From a virus: a stretch of DNA of 35,950 nucleotides. Positions 1 to 8,475 of the stretch are shown one piece after another. The translations under genes and the position numbers were made by a program. The notes beneath the pieces are model-generated. The model ran no database searches and had not been told where the DNA came from. It saw nothing but the letters and a program-made list of their open reading frames with translations. The stretch is taken from positions 1 through 35,950 of IMG/VR virus record IMGVR_UViG_3300035698_011346. The stretch is one strand, 5' to 3'. Position 1 is the stretch's first letter. Each line of letters begins with the position of its first letter.

Positions 1-2117
1 CGATACCCCTTAAAAAAGTTGGCATCAATCTGAATGAAGTTAATTTGGAAGCGTTTGCTATGGAAAGCAGCATGAAAAAAGCTTTCAAGAGCATGACCGA
101 AGTTGAAAAGACTTTATTGAGATATGAGTATCTGCTGAAAGCGACTTCCGATTCGCAAGGGGATTTTGAGCGGACATCCGGATCATGGGCGAACCAAACA
201 AGAGTTTTGAAGTTGCGTTGGGATGAGTTTAAGGCAAGTTTGGGAACAGGGCTTATAACATTGTTCACGCCGGTTGTTAAATTTCTGAATGCGATGATAG
301 CTCGTATGACCGTTCTCGGAAATCAGTTTTCAAGGTTCATTTCGTTATTGTTTGGTGTTAAGCAAAGTCTGGGAATTGCAGGCGGAGAGTCTAAAAAAAT
401 ATCTGATGATTTGATGGGAGTTGCAGCAGCAAATGATGCAGTTTCTGGATCAGCTGAAAAGGCAAAGAATTCTCTGGCATCATTTGATAAACTAAATATA
501 GTTGGCTCGGAGGCCGTTCCAGGAGCTTCAGGAGCTTCAGGAGGGTCGTCAGGGTTCCCGAGCGTTAGCGATGTTATTGACACGCCGGAAGTTGATGAAG
601 CGCTTTCAGGAGTGTCAGACAAGCTGGAGCTGTTCGTATCGAATATAAAAAGTGCGATTAAAAGGATCTCTGATGAGTTCAAAACGTTTTATAATGAAAA
701 GCTTAAGGCCCCGGTCCAGTTGTTACTCGATTTTTATAACGATACGATTGTCCCCGGGTTTAAGCGTGTATTTGATTCAATTAGAGATACGGTCGGTCCG
801 TTGCTCGATAAACTGGTAGAATTATATACTGCAATTCCGTTGGACATTTTTGATAGTTTTGTGGAAGCATTGCCCGGTTTAATCGTTGAAGTGACTGATA
901 TGTTTAACGGACTTGTTACAATTTTCACGGAAACGTTTGACGCGCTTGGATATATTGTGAATGATTTTGTAACGGTTCTAACTGAGCTGTGGAATAAGTA
1001 CGGCAAGCAAATATTTGATGATGTTTTCGAAGTGCTGACAGGCATATATAATTCGTTCAATAAGTTCCTGAATGAGTGGGTCATTCCGCTTCTAAAGGAT
1101 GGCCTTAAGTGGCTCAAAGAAATGTGGGATAAGTACCTCAGGGATATAGTCATAAATGTCGGATCGTTCCTTGCCGAGTTGCTGCATTTTGTTAAATTGT
1201 TATGGCAGCATGTCATCAAACCGATCATAGACTTCTTGTTGGTTTATTTGCTTCCAATTGTGAAAGCAGCGTTTAATGGTTTTAAGGATATTGTCGAAGT
1301 TGCTTTTAGATTCATTGGTGATATAGTTGCAGCCATTCTAAGGATATTCAGAGGATTGGTTGAGTTTCTCAAGGGCGTATTTACGGGCGACTGGCAACGA
1401 GCGTGGAACGGAATCAAACAGATGGTTGCTGGTGTCGGTGATTATTTGATGTCATTCGTAACGGCGGCAAAAGGGACTTTGATGACATTTGTGAATGCTA
1501 TTAAGCGTTATTTTAATGCAGCCGTACGACAGGCTTCGATCATATTTGCTCCATTGATTGCATGGTTTACCGGTTTATGGGGTGATATAAGCGCCATATT
1601 CTCAGGGGTTGGATTGTGGTTCAAGGGTATTTTTACAGAAGCGAAGGATAATATCGTAGCGGTGTTTGATAAATTGTCGACCGCAATAAAACGTCCAATA
1701 AATAAGATAATAGACAGCATAAATGATTTGATAACTAGAATGAATTCGCTGAATATTCAGCTTCCAAAAATACTTGGAGGCGAAACGCTTGGATTCAATA
1801 TCCCAAAACTGTCTCGCCTTGCAGAAGGAGGAATCGTATCATCGCCAACGCTTGCAATGGTTGGAGACAATAAACGTTCTCCTGAGGTGATAGCTCCATT
1901 GCATACGCTGAATGAAATGCTCGAAAATGCAGTGGCTTCAGGCGGTGGAAGTAATGCTCAAGTCGTAGCTGTTTTGTCAGCTATATTAGCAGCCATTAAG
2001 GCCTTGAATTTAGATACTGGAAATGGTCTGAGCGTGTCAGATATTGAGCGTGAATTGAGTACTCGCAGAGCAAGAAGCTCAATAAGATCTGGTAAACTTC
2101 AGGAGGTGAGAGCATAA
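1..2117 (+). CDS. Tape measure protein, C-terminal part (5' truncated by window edge)
   Basis: The reading frame is already open at base 3, so the TTG at 45 is not the true start; at least 705 residues are visible. Tape measure proteins set tail length and help DNA and the protein itself enter the cell at ejection. Family signs are a QGDF-R-SGSWANQ segment near the start, the usual conserved stretch of tail tape measure proteins, several long hydrophobic helical stretches in the middle (roughly residues 230-560), a Gly/Ser-rich linker (around 155-185) and an ending of the form EGGIVSSPTLAMVGDN...PEVIAPL, which is typical of tape measure C-termini. The stop overlaps the next ATG by one base (taATG), with AGGAGGTG at 2101-2108 serving that gene. 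The N-terminus lies outside the window, so total length and tail length cannot be estimated. Confidence 0.93.
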   Translation, partial: IPLKKVGINLNEVNLEAFAMESSMKKAFKSMTEVEKTLLRYEYLLKATSDSQGDFERTSGSWANQTRVLKLRWDEFKASLGTGLITLFTPVVKFLNAMIARMTVLGNQFSRFISLLFGVKQSLGIAGGESKKISDDLMGVAAANDAVSGSAEKAKNSLASFDKLNIVGSEAVPGASGASGGSSGFPSVSDVIDTPEVDEALSGVSDKLELFVSNIKSAIKRISDEFKTFYNEKLKAPVQLLLDFYNDTIVPGFKRVFDSIRDTVGPLLDKLVELYTAIPLDIFDSFVEALPGLIVEVTDMFNGLVTIFTETFDALGYIVNDFVTVLTELWNKYGKQIFDDVFEVLTGIYNSFNKFLNEWVIPLLKDGLKWLKEMWDKYLRDIVINVGSFLAELLHFVKLLWQHVIKPIIDFLLVYLLPIVKAAFNGFKDIVEVAFRFIGDIVAAILRIFRGLVEFLKGVFTGDWQRAWNGIKQMVAGVGDYLMSFVTAAKGTLMTFVNAIKRYFNAAVRQASIIFAPLIAWFTGLWGDISAIFSGVGLWFKGIFTEAKDNIVAVFDKLSTAIKRPINKIIDSINDLITRMNSLNIQLPKILGGETLGFNIPKLSRLAEGGIVSSPTLAMVGDNKRSPEVIAPLHTLNEMLENAVASGGGSNAQVVAVLSAILAAIKALNLDTGNGLSVSDIERELSTRRARSSIRSGKLQEVRA

Positions 2118-2536
2118 TGGCTCCGAGAACTTTGATAAGTACAATGAGACCATATCCGGTTGGTGCAGCAGTCACAACGCTTCCTCAACCGGATATATAT
2201 CTTCCATATTTGCGGGATGTCTCTAGACCCGGCGCTGGTCGTACTGAAGATTTTATGATGTATAAAAAGCGAGCAGGTCAGGCGTGGGAAATCGAATTGG
2301 AATGGCATAAAGTTTCGGTTACGAATTGTGCTGCAATAATGACGGCCTATAATTGGGAATACGTTTATGTGACGTTCATAAATCCGCTGACTGGAACCAA
2401 GACCGAAAAGCTATTCTATGTGAGCGACAGAAATGCGCCAGCGATGACTTTGGAAGGCTATTGGGATAAGCTTGCATTTACAATAATTCAGCGGAATATA
2501 GATGCAGTTGCGGATCCAGTGGCCCCGGTTGAATGA
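2117..2536 (+). CDS. DUF6711-like phage tail protein
   Basis: A 139-residue protein lying directly between the tape measure and the large baseplate protein, the place where distal tail (Dit) proteins are found. It has a central MYKKRAGQAWEIELEW segment followed by a FYVSDR motif, a pattern I associate with the phage DUF6711 family; that assignment is from memory and was not searched. The ATG at 2117 overlaps the tape measure stop and is preceded by a strong AGGAGG site at 2101-2106. The role as a tail hub or tail-completion component is inferred from position. No membrane segment or signal peptide is visible. Confidence 0.75.
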   Translation: MAPRTLISTMRPYPVGAAVTTLPQPDIYLPYLRDVSRPGAGRTEDFMMYKKRAGQAWEIELEWHKVSVTNCAAIMTAYNWEYVYVTFINPLTGTKTEKLFYVSDRNAPAMTLEGYWDKLAFTIIQRNIDAVADPVAPVE

Positions 2537-2557
2537 TTATGTTTAGGAGTGATGAAC

Positions 2558-5326
2558 ATGCAAGCGCTTGATGCTGATACATTGGCAAAGCTGAAAGAGA
2601 GTAGAAATATAAAGATAGACATTGCAGCTTCAGGATCGTCTGGAGCGCTGGCCCTTGATGAAACAAATATAGTAGCGAATTCATTCGTACTTGAGCGTAA
2701 GTCAGCATCAGGTCAAAACGTTGAAATTGGAAGCGCTGAGACAGCTCAAGTTAGATTCAAGATAAATAACGATGGTGGTGCTTATGATGCATATGTTTTT
2801 GAGGGTGCGATTTTAACAATTTCGCTAGACATCCCGAGCACGGGCATAACTTTTGAAACGTTATATCTTGGCAAGTTTACCGTCGATAAGCGGCCCAAAA
2901 AAGAAACTGAGCTTGAAATAGTTGCGCTTGATTATATGGCGCGTTTTAATAAAAGCTATGACTTATCGGAGCTGGCATACCCAGCAACGCTTATGGAGAT
3001 CGTTCAGGACGCTTGCGATGAATGCAGCGTGGTACTAAACACAGAATCGTTTGCGAACGAGGCCTACAGCGTCACAGAGCGCCCTGTCGGTACGGACTTG
3101 ACGTTCCACCAGGTGGTCTGTTGGGTGGCAGAGCTTGCAGCAGCATTTGCATGGATTGATTATTTGGGGCAGCTGAATATATCATGGTATGGTGAAAATC
3201 AAGGCGCTACTGAAATTGCGATAGGTGCAGCGGATAGATATAGATTTCGTGCCGATGAAGCAGATATCGCTATAACGGGAGTTTCGGCAAAAGTTGGAGA
3301 TACAGAATACACTTCCGGAACGTTGGAATATGCCTTTGAAATAAATGAAAATAGTTTGCTTCAAAATGGTCCGCAAGCTGTTTTGGATGCAATAGCTGCA
3401 ATCGTTGTAGGGTTTACTTATCGGCCATTTGACTTTGAAATTATTTCATATCCTAATTTATGGCCGGGTGATGAATTAACAATAACTGATCCCGATGATA
3501 ATGAATTTACTTCATACATTATGACGTTTGAGTTCGTGCTAAATAACTCAATGATCATTGCAGCAGTTGGTGAATCAGTGCAGCAGAAAAGTTATGCATC
3601 AGCAGCGCCATTCACGGCAAAAGAGAAAAGCATCCTGAGAGAGCTTGCAGCTGATGAAGCTGAGCGACAAGTCACTGATCTTGAGCAAGCTACATTAGAG
3701 CTAAACGACATAATTTCAAATAGTAACGGCTATTTTGTCACACAGATAATAGATGAAGGAACCGGAGCAGTAACGCAATATATACATGATTCAGCAACGC
3801 TGGCCGGATCTGATGTTATATATACGATGACCGCATTGGGTTTTGCATGGACGGATGAAGGTTGGAATGATGGGGATCCTGTATGGCAGTATGGTTATAC
3901 AGCTGAAGGAAATGCAGTATTGAAAACGCTTTCAGTCGTTGGCTTGAGTGCCGATTGGATCACTGCTGGTACATTGGCGGCTGAAAGGATAGATGCCAGC
4001 ATTTTAATAATCAATACGTTGCGCGCCGATTCTGATGTTCTGAATTATATCGATTTTGATCCAGCTTATATGTGGTCTGGCCAGACATTTTCAGCCATGA
4101 GATTTTGGACGGATGATGCAGATGCTTCTCCATCTGACATATCTCATCTGGAAATATTCGGCGATGGAGATAAAAGCAACGCAGAAACGCAAACCTTTAT
4201 CAATGCTGCATCAATGCCGAGAACAGGAGGCCAACTTGACTACAGCAGACTTCTGACCATTGGAGCAAACATCCCGTTCGCTGTTGGTGATGGCGAGGCC
4301 GCCTATATTAGATTTACCAGTGATGTTGTTAACAATAACGGAATGGTCGAAGCGATAGCCACAAACTCGGACGGATCAGCAAGTTTCACATTGCTTCTTG
4401 AAGACGATAAACTCAGTCTATCGGATGAATCAGATGAATTGGTTGGTATAACCAACTCGGTGATGTCCTTGTACGGTAAAAACATATCAAACTATTACAC
4501 TCACTCAACAACTTACACGGGAGCGATGACTCCGTACGTTGGATTTGCTGAAGTAAATATATCTGCGATATATCAGGGGGCGCAAGCTATACTTGAATTG
4601 CACGGCGGAACGCTGGGAATGTATTTCGCTAAAGTTTGTTTGCATTGGCATCAGAATAGTGCATTGGCTGACGGCGTAGCACCGAGTTATATCCAATTTT
4701 CAGTATTCGATAGGCGTGGTTGGGCAGCGGGTGATATTGTTGCCGTTATGACAAGCAATACGGCTGCGCTGAAAACTATTAAATTTTATGCGAAGGCAAG
4801 AACCTATTCGCAAGTATTTGTTCGCCCAATTTCTATGATGGGTTATATAACTCTGACAGACGTTCACGCTTCATTGCCGGCTGGCACTCAGTACACTCCA
4901 TACGATTTCATGGATGTTGCTTGGACTTCTGATAATGATGGAGTGGATTCTGGCCTGAATGCGGATCTTCTTGATGGCTATCATGCAGCGTCTTTTCTTA
5001 AGCTTGCAGGTGGAACAATGACCGGCGACATTGCGATGGGAGCGCATGACATTAGTCTAACGGGCGATATAGATGGTAGCACATCGGATACGGACATTAC
5101 AGCGAGGAGAATAGGCCTTGGCGTTGCGGCAAATGATACTTATACGATGGATGCCGGAACATCGGGAAATATCAGATTCAATGCGGCATATGCCCAAAAT
5201 GCTTATCGGATTGGTGCCTCAGAAGGCAAGGGCATATCGTCGATGAAGGTTTACGACTCATTGAATTCTCGATACATCGAAATGAGTTTTTCTGGTGGGA
5301 TTCTTGTAAGCGTTTATTATCCGTAA
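2558..5326 (+). CDS. Tail-associated baseplate / receptor-binding protein
   Basis: About 922 residues. The ATG at 2558 is preferred because AGGAGTGA at 2545-2552 lies 5 bases upstream; the in-frame GTG at 2549 overlaps that site. The first ~350 residues look like the N-terminal hub domain of siphovirus tail-associated proteins (extended beta pattern, then GKFTVDKRPKK and ALDYMARF). Around residues 440-480 is an LSADWITAGTLAAERID segment, common in these proteins just after the hub. Near residue 795 begins an LNADLLDGYHA..FL...GGTMTGDI motif, a repeat well known from phage tail fibre shafts and tips. It therefore probably forms the tail tip and its C-terminus contacts the host surface. No peptidase motif is evident, so I do not call an endopeptidase. 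Confidence 0.85.
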   Translation: MQALDADTLAKLKESRNIKIDIAASGSSGALALDETNIVANSFVLERKSASGQNVEIGSAETAQVRFKINNDGGAYDAYVFEGAILTISLDIPSTGITFETLYLGKFTVDKRPKKETELEIVALDYMARFNKSYDLSELAYPATLMEIVQDACDECSVVLNTESFANEAYSVTERPVGTDLTFHQVVCWVAELAAAFAWIDYLGQLNISWYGENQGATEIAIGAADRYRFRADEADIAITGVSAKVGDTEYTSGTLEYAFEINENSLLQNGPQAVLDAIAAIVVGFTYRPFDFEIISYPNLWPGDELTITDPDDNEFTSYIMTFEFVLNNSMIIAAVGESVQQKSYASAAPFTAKEKSILRELAADEAERQVTDLEQATLELNDIISNSNGYFVTQIIDEGTGAVTQYIHDSATLAGSDVIYTMTALGFAWTDEGWNDGDPVWQYGYTAEGNAVLKTLSVVGLSADWITAGTLAAERIDASILIINTLRADSDVLNYIDFDPAYMWSGQTFSAMRFWTDDADASPSDISHLEIFGDGDKSNAETQTFINAASMPRTGGQLDYSRLLTIGANIPFAVGDGEAAYIRFTSDVVNNNGMVEAIATNSDGSASFTLLLEDDKLSLSDESDELVGITNSVMSLYGKNISNYYTHSTTYTGAMTPYVGFAEVNISAIYQGAQAILELHGGTLGMYFAKVCLHWHQNSALADGVAPSYIQFSVFDRRGWAAGDIVAVMTSNTAALKTIKFYAKARTYSQVFVRPISMMGYITLTDVHASLPAGTQYTPYDFMDVAWTSDNDGVDSGLNADLLDGYHAASFLKLAGGTMTGDIAMGAHDISLTGDIDGSTSDTDITARRIGLGVAANDTYTMDAGTSGNIRFNAAYAQNAYRIGASEGKGISSMKVYDSLNSRYIEMSFSGGILVSVYYP

Positions 5327-5341
5327 AATAAAGGAGATAAC

Positions 5342-5548
5342 ATGTATAAAATAATTGTCACAATTATTCTTATCGCATCGATCTTGGCAAATGTGCTTTT
5401 TGTTATTAAGGAATTCCGCAATGAACCGGAACCGACTGAAGAACATGATTATACGGTAGTGGTTGTCTACGATGAAAGAGCCGGTTACAGTAGGGAACTT
5501 GTATTTGATCATGGTGTTTTGTTCGGCGCGTTTTGCGTCGCAGAATAA
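5342..5548 (+). CDS. Small single-pass membrane protein, unknown
   Basis: A 68-residue protein with AAAGGAGATAAC just before its ATG. Residues 3-22 (IIVTIILIASILANVLFV region) form one hydrophobic segment, followed by charged KEFRNEPEPTEEHD and a short beta-like region. It begins 15 bases after the tail protein stop and opens the lysis cassette, so it could be a spanin-like or holin-modulating protein in other contexts; for a Gram-positive host I can only call it a lysis-region membrane protein. I recognise no family. Confidence 0.6.
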   Translation: MYKIIVTIILIASILANVLFVIKEFRNEPEPTEEHDYTVVVVYDERAGYSRELVFDHGVLFGAFCVAE

Positions 5549-5565
5549 CAGAAAGGAGAAACGAC

Positions 5566-5742
5566 ATGAATAATCAGGAGAGTATGGCTCAAAAAGTTAT
5601 TGAACGGATGTCGCAGCAGCTTGGAAGAGCTATTAAAGAAAATGTTATCATGACGGTCGTTATTGAGGAGCAGACCGCCGAAATTAAAAAGCTAAATGAA
5701 GCAAATAAGTCCGCAGATGCAGCAGCAAAGTCCAGTATATAA
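5566..5742 (+). CDS. Small helical protein in lysis cassette, unknown
   Basis: 58 residues from the ATG at 5566, chosen because GAAAGGAG at 5551-5558 is at ideal distance; the upstream in-frame ATG at 5533 has no ribosome binding site. The sequence is mostly helical and charged (MAQKVIERMSQQLGRAIKENV, then IEEQTAEIKKLNEANK), suggestive of a short coiled coil. Neighbours on both sides are membrane proteins. Similar small coiled-coil proteins occur near holins in Bacillota phages, but I cannot name a function. Confidence 0.55.
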   Translation: MNNQESMAQKVIERMSQQLGRAIKENVIMTVVIEEQTAEIKKLNEANKSADAAAKSSI

Positions 5743-5767
5743 TCAAGCTGGCAGATGGAGGTTCAAG

Positions 5768-6283
5768 GTGGTAGGTTCGTTTGCTTCAGCAGTTCTTACA
5801 AACTTTACTTTTTGGGAAAAATTTGCATTTTTCATTGGATTAGTATTTTCTGTAATAACGCTGATACTACTTATCAGGAAGACGTGGTGCGATATTTTGG
5901 ATAAAAAGAAGGAGAAGTCTGAAGTTATTCTTAATATGATTCAAAATTTGGAAGAGGAATTGGAGCGCACAAATAAGCGTCTTGATGAAACTATTGAGAC
6001 ACGAAAATTATTGGAAGAGAAAAGAATTGCGATAGCTGCTGAAGTTGCTCAAAAATTAGAGTCTCAGCATAACTTATATTTGAAATTGGCGTTGAATATC
6101 GATCGAAAGATTAACGTCATAGGCAACGATTTAAGGTTGGTGGTGTCTGCAGTCGGGGCATCGCTTCAAGGGCTTATGCAGCATGATGCTGACATAAATG
6201 GCGCTGTCAAGAAGTGGAGCGACCGATTGGAAGATCGTGTCGTTGAGGGATTGGGACATCATTCAGAAGATTCTGATAAATAA
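5768..6283 (+). CDS. Membrane-anchored coiled-coil protein, possible holin-associated
   Basis: 171 residues if translated from the GTG at 5768, which has TGGAGG at 5756-5761 six bases upstream; longer in-frame ATG starts at 5696 and 5720 have no convincing ribosome binding site and would overlap the preceding gene. Residues ~17-36 (FAFFIGLVFSVITLILLI) form one transmembrane segment, then a long charged coiled coil (roughly residues 47-110, LEEELERTNKRLDETIETRKLLEEKR region). It lies directly before the LL-H holin gene, so a role in lysis timing or membrane anchoring of the tail-lysis machinery is possible but inferred. Start choice is the main uncertainty. Confidence 0.6.
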   Translation: MVGSFASAVLTNFTFWEKFAFFIGLVFSVITLILLIRKTWCDILDKKKEKSEVILNMIQNLEEELERTNKRLDETIETRKLLEEKRIAIAAEVAQKLESQHNLYLKLALNIDRKINVIGNDLRLVVSAVGASLQGLMQHDADINGAVKKWSDRLEDRVVEGLGHHSEDSDK

Positions 6284-6301
6284 GATTTGGAGGAAATTAA
6301 A

Positions 6302-6769
6302 ATGGTTCAGTTGGATTGGACGCAGATTATAATTTTATGTATTCAAATGATTTTGGCTCCAGCCATTCTGCTGGCAATGAGAGCAGTAATTCAGTATCTC
6401 ACAGCTAAATCGAAAAGTGAAAAATTGGATGGATATATTATCGATGCGGGAAATGCTATCACTATGGCCGTGTCAGAGACCCAACAGATATTTGTTGATG
6501 CGTTGAAGCTGGCAGGTAAATGGGATGAAGCAGCTATGATTAAAGCTTTCAATTTATCAAAGAAAAGGGCATTGGAGATAATGGGCGAAGAAGTTTATTT
6601 TGGTTTAACTCGGGCCGTGGGTGATGTTAATCAGTGGATCACCGCAAAGATTGAAGCATCGACAAGAGAAACGAAATTGGAGCCAATTCAGATAATTGGT
6701 GCAACTTCAAGACAGGTTGAATCGGCAGAGCATTATGTGCTAACTGATGAAATTTTTGAGGATAAATAA
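6302..6769 (+). CDS. Phage holin, LL-H family
   Basis: 155 residues from the ATG at 6302, with GGAGG at 6289-6293. One N-terminal transmembrane segment (about residues 8-28, IIILCIQMILAPAILLAMRAV) is followed by a charged soluble part containing DGYIIDAGNAITMAVSETQQ and KAFNLSKKRALEIMG, the pattern of the LL-H holin family. Holins make lesions in the cytoplasmic membrane and release the endolysin. Its stop abuts the endolysin ATG with no gap, the classic holin-endolysin arrangement. Confidence 0.85.
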   Translation: MVQLDWTQIIILCIQMILAPAILLAMRAVIQYLTAKSKSEKLDGYIIDAGNAITMAVSETQQIFVDALKLAGKWDEAAMIKAFNLSKKRALEIMGEEVYFGLTRAVGDVNQWITAKIEASTRETKLEPIQIIGATSRQVESAEHYVLTDEIFEDK

Positions 6770-7696
6770 ATGGATGATTTCATCAGAATAATCAGGCGGT
6801 GGATCAACGTTGCGATTTATGTTTTGGGAGCGCAGGGCGAGACTATCACTCATGAATATACGATTCGAGCGATGGAGCCAAAACCGAGCAATGCGGACAG
6901 AGCGATAGCTCTTTGGACAAAACGCGGAAAAAAATGCGTGGCGTTTGATTGTTCTGGGTTGATTGTTTGGGCGCTTCAGCAGTTGCATATAATCAGCGTT
7001 GATATGAAAGCTTATATGATCAAAAATTCAAGCCCAAAAATTTCTAAATCAGAATTGAAATTGGGTGATTTTGCTTTTAGATCATATGCAAGTGGGATGG
7101 CCCATCACGTTGGAGTTGTAACTCGGTTCGTGAATGGTGTTGCTTGGATAACCGAATCAAAAGGTAGGGATGATGGCGTTGTAGAGTTTTCTATCAATGC
7201 ATTTTCTGGATATTGGGATTCTTACGGAAGAAATCCATGGGCAAAGTCGCTCGAGGAGGGTATTGAAATGTATGCAGTCGCAGGAGATAAAAATGAGCTC
7301 GTTCGTTCGTGGCAGCGCGGACTTATAAAACTCGAATATGGCATTGGAAAGTTTGCCGATGAGAATGGAGAGCCTACTGGAGCTGATGCAAGTTTTGGCC
7401 CAGTGGTCATATCAGCTAATATGAGATTCTGTAGTAACAATGGTCTGGCTGGCAGAGATGGGCGCGCCATTGATAATGAAATGGTGGCTGCAATGTTCAA
7501 AAAATTAACGGCACTTGAGAGCGGAAATGGAAATGGTTTGATCCAATGCGAAGCTGATCTTGCAATAGCAAACAATTCATTGGATAAAGCGCTTGCGGAT
7601 TTCGTCGATCTGAATGACAGGCTGCTGATAATTGATGATGAGATGGCGGCCATTGTGAATGCAGCTAATATCATTTTATATCACAAGGATGACTAG
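6770..7696 (+). CDS. Endolysin with NlpC/P60 peptidase domain
   Basis: 308 residues. The N-terminal ~160 residues form an NlpC/P60 cysteine peptidase: the nucleophile is C61 in the FDCSGLIVW motif, H113 in AHHVGVV is the catalytic base, and a polar third residue follows in the WITESKG stretch. Such enzymes cut peptide bonds in peptidoglycan. Residues ~176-225 (SWQRGLIKLEYG...ADASFGPVV) look like a small repeat resembling peptidoglycan-binding domains, with a helical tail to the end. GAGG at 6758-6761 precedes the ATG, which directly follows the holin stop. No signal peptide is visible, consistent with holin-dependent release. Confidence 0.9.
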   Translation: MDDFIRIIRRWINVAIYVLGAQGETITHEYTIRAMEPKPSNADRAIALWTKRGKKCVAFDCSGLIVWALQQLHIISVDMKAYMIKNSSPKISKSELKLGDFAFRSYASGMAHHVGVVTRFVNGVAWITESKGRDDGVVEFSINAFSGYWDSYGRNPWAKSLEEGIEMYAVAGDKNELVRSWQRGLIKLEYGIGKFADENGEPTGADASFGPVVISANMRFCSNNGLAGRDGRAIDNEMVAAMFKKLTALESGNGNGLIQCEADLAIANNSLDKALADFVDLNDRLLIIDDEMAAIVNAANIILYHKDD

Positions 7697-7732
7697 ACCC
7701 AACCAACTTTCAAAAATAGTGATTTCAGGCTA

Positions 7733-7761
7733 TTTACATTTGGGTTAATATGTGTTATAAT
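7733..7761 (+). promoter_or_regulatory. Promoter P1 (TTTACA - 17 bp - TATAAT)
   Basis: TTTACA at 7733-7738, a 17-base spacer, TATAAT at 7756-7761 with TG one base upstream (TGTTATAAT, extended -10). It lies just after the endolysin and before the replication operon, so it probably drives the early genes from 8043 on. It is one of five near-identical promoters in the window, but unlike the other four its leader is long (about 135 bases) and contains an inverted repeat. Confidence 0.8.
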
Positions 7762-7820
7762 GGTTATGTAGCAATGCGCTATGGTGCAAAGTTAAGTTAT
7801 AGAAATCGTTGAGTGAAGCC

Positions 7821-7871
7821 GCATAGCATGCATCTAGAAGTTAATATTGTGATTTCAGCTGCATGCTATGC
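7821..7871. repeat. Inverted repeat in early leader, 12-bp arms
   Basis: GCATAGCATGCA at 7821-7832 and TGCATGCTATGC at 7860-7871 are exact reverse complements, separated by 27 bases. In the RNA from P1 this would form a 12-bp hairpin in the 5' leader; as DNA it could be an operator. There is no T run after it, so it is not a typical Rho-independent terminator. Confidence 0.65.
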
Positions 7872-7902
7872 AATCGTAACGGATGATAGTGGGAGGAAGC
7901 CA

Positions 7903-8046
7903 ATGAAAAAAGCAAAGCAAAGCACAGAACGTTTCAAAGTTTTATTCGCATTTCGGTTGTTTTCGTTCAGTTTCAGCATTAAAAAATCTGTTGAAACATG
8001 TCCAGCGTTTAGGTACAGGACGCTGAATATCAGGAGGATAGTATGA
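7903..8046 (+). CDS. Possible small basic peptide in early leader
   Basis: 47 codons from the ATG at 7903, with GGGAGG at 7891-7896 six bases upstream, ending inside the start of the next gene (ATG at 8043). The peptide is Lys/Arg/Phe-rich (MKKAKQSTERFKVLF, later NIRRIV) and resembles no family I know. The good ribosome binding site and overlap argue for translation; the unremarkable composition and position in a structured leader leave open a leader peptide or a spurious frame. Confidence 0.35.
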   Translation: MKKAKQSTERFKVLFAFRLFSFSFSIKKSVETCPAFRYRTLNIRRIV

Positions 8047-8468
8047 TGATTGATAGACAGGAATCACTGGAATTGAAAAGTAAAAGAGTTGTGGATCTGA
8101 GAGTTATTGCAAAAGAGCTTGGCGTCAAAAATATCAATACGTTGGTTAAGGATGCGCTTGTTGAAAAAATTATGCTAAAGCAGCAAGCCAAAGAACTTGA
8201 TGTGAAAGCCGTTGACATCAAAGAAAATGAAGTACAGCCTGAGCATTATGTGAGCGGATATTTAAGCGTTCTAAAAGAGGGCGATATCGTAGCATTTTAT
8301 GCAACTCCAATTATTGTTATATCAGGCAAGGTGGTTGAAGTTGGCGGCAGTTTGGTGCTGATTGAGACAAGAAACGGACGCAGATTTCGCGTAAAAAATA
8401 ATAGTATTGTTTGGGTGAGGACCGGGCCGAGATGGCCGCGGTTCGTTTACGATTTATTGAAAGGTTGA
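8043..8468 (+). CDS. Rho_N/SAP-like domain protein, unknown
   Basis: 141 residues (ATG at 8043 or 8046, AGGAGG at 8032-8037). Residues 15-43 have the pattern of the Rho N-terminal/SAP-like helix-loop-helix: VVDLR-IAKELGVK-I-TLVKDALVEKI. A basic helix follows, then a beta-rich C-terminal half (about 75-135) containing EGDIVAF, SGKVVEV and a WVRTGPRWPRFVYDLLKG ending that I recall from other phage early proteins. These folds bind nucleic acid, so a role in transcription or DNA binding is plausible. As the first gene after P1 it may be an early regulator, which is an inference. Confidence 0.75.
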   Translation: MMIDRQESLELKSKRVVDLRVIAKELGVKNINTLVKDALVEKIMLKQQAKELDVKAVDIKENEVQPEHYVSGYLSVLKEGDIVAFYATPIIVISGKVVEVGGSLVLIETRNGRRFRVKNNSIVWVRTGPRWPRFVYDLLKG

Positions 8469-8475
8469 TAATGTC

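Noticed and set aside
5533-5565. Upstream start for the gene at 5566
   Set aside because: No ribosome binding site at 5533; a strong one serves the ATG at 5566.
7222-7674. 150-residue antisense frame over the endolysin
   Set aside because: Shadow of the endolysin C-terminus, no motif and no start signal.
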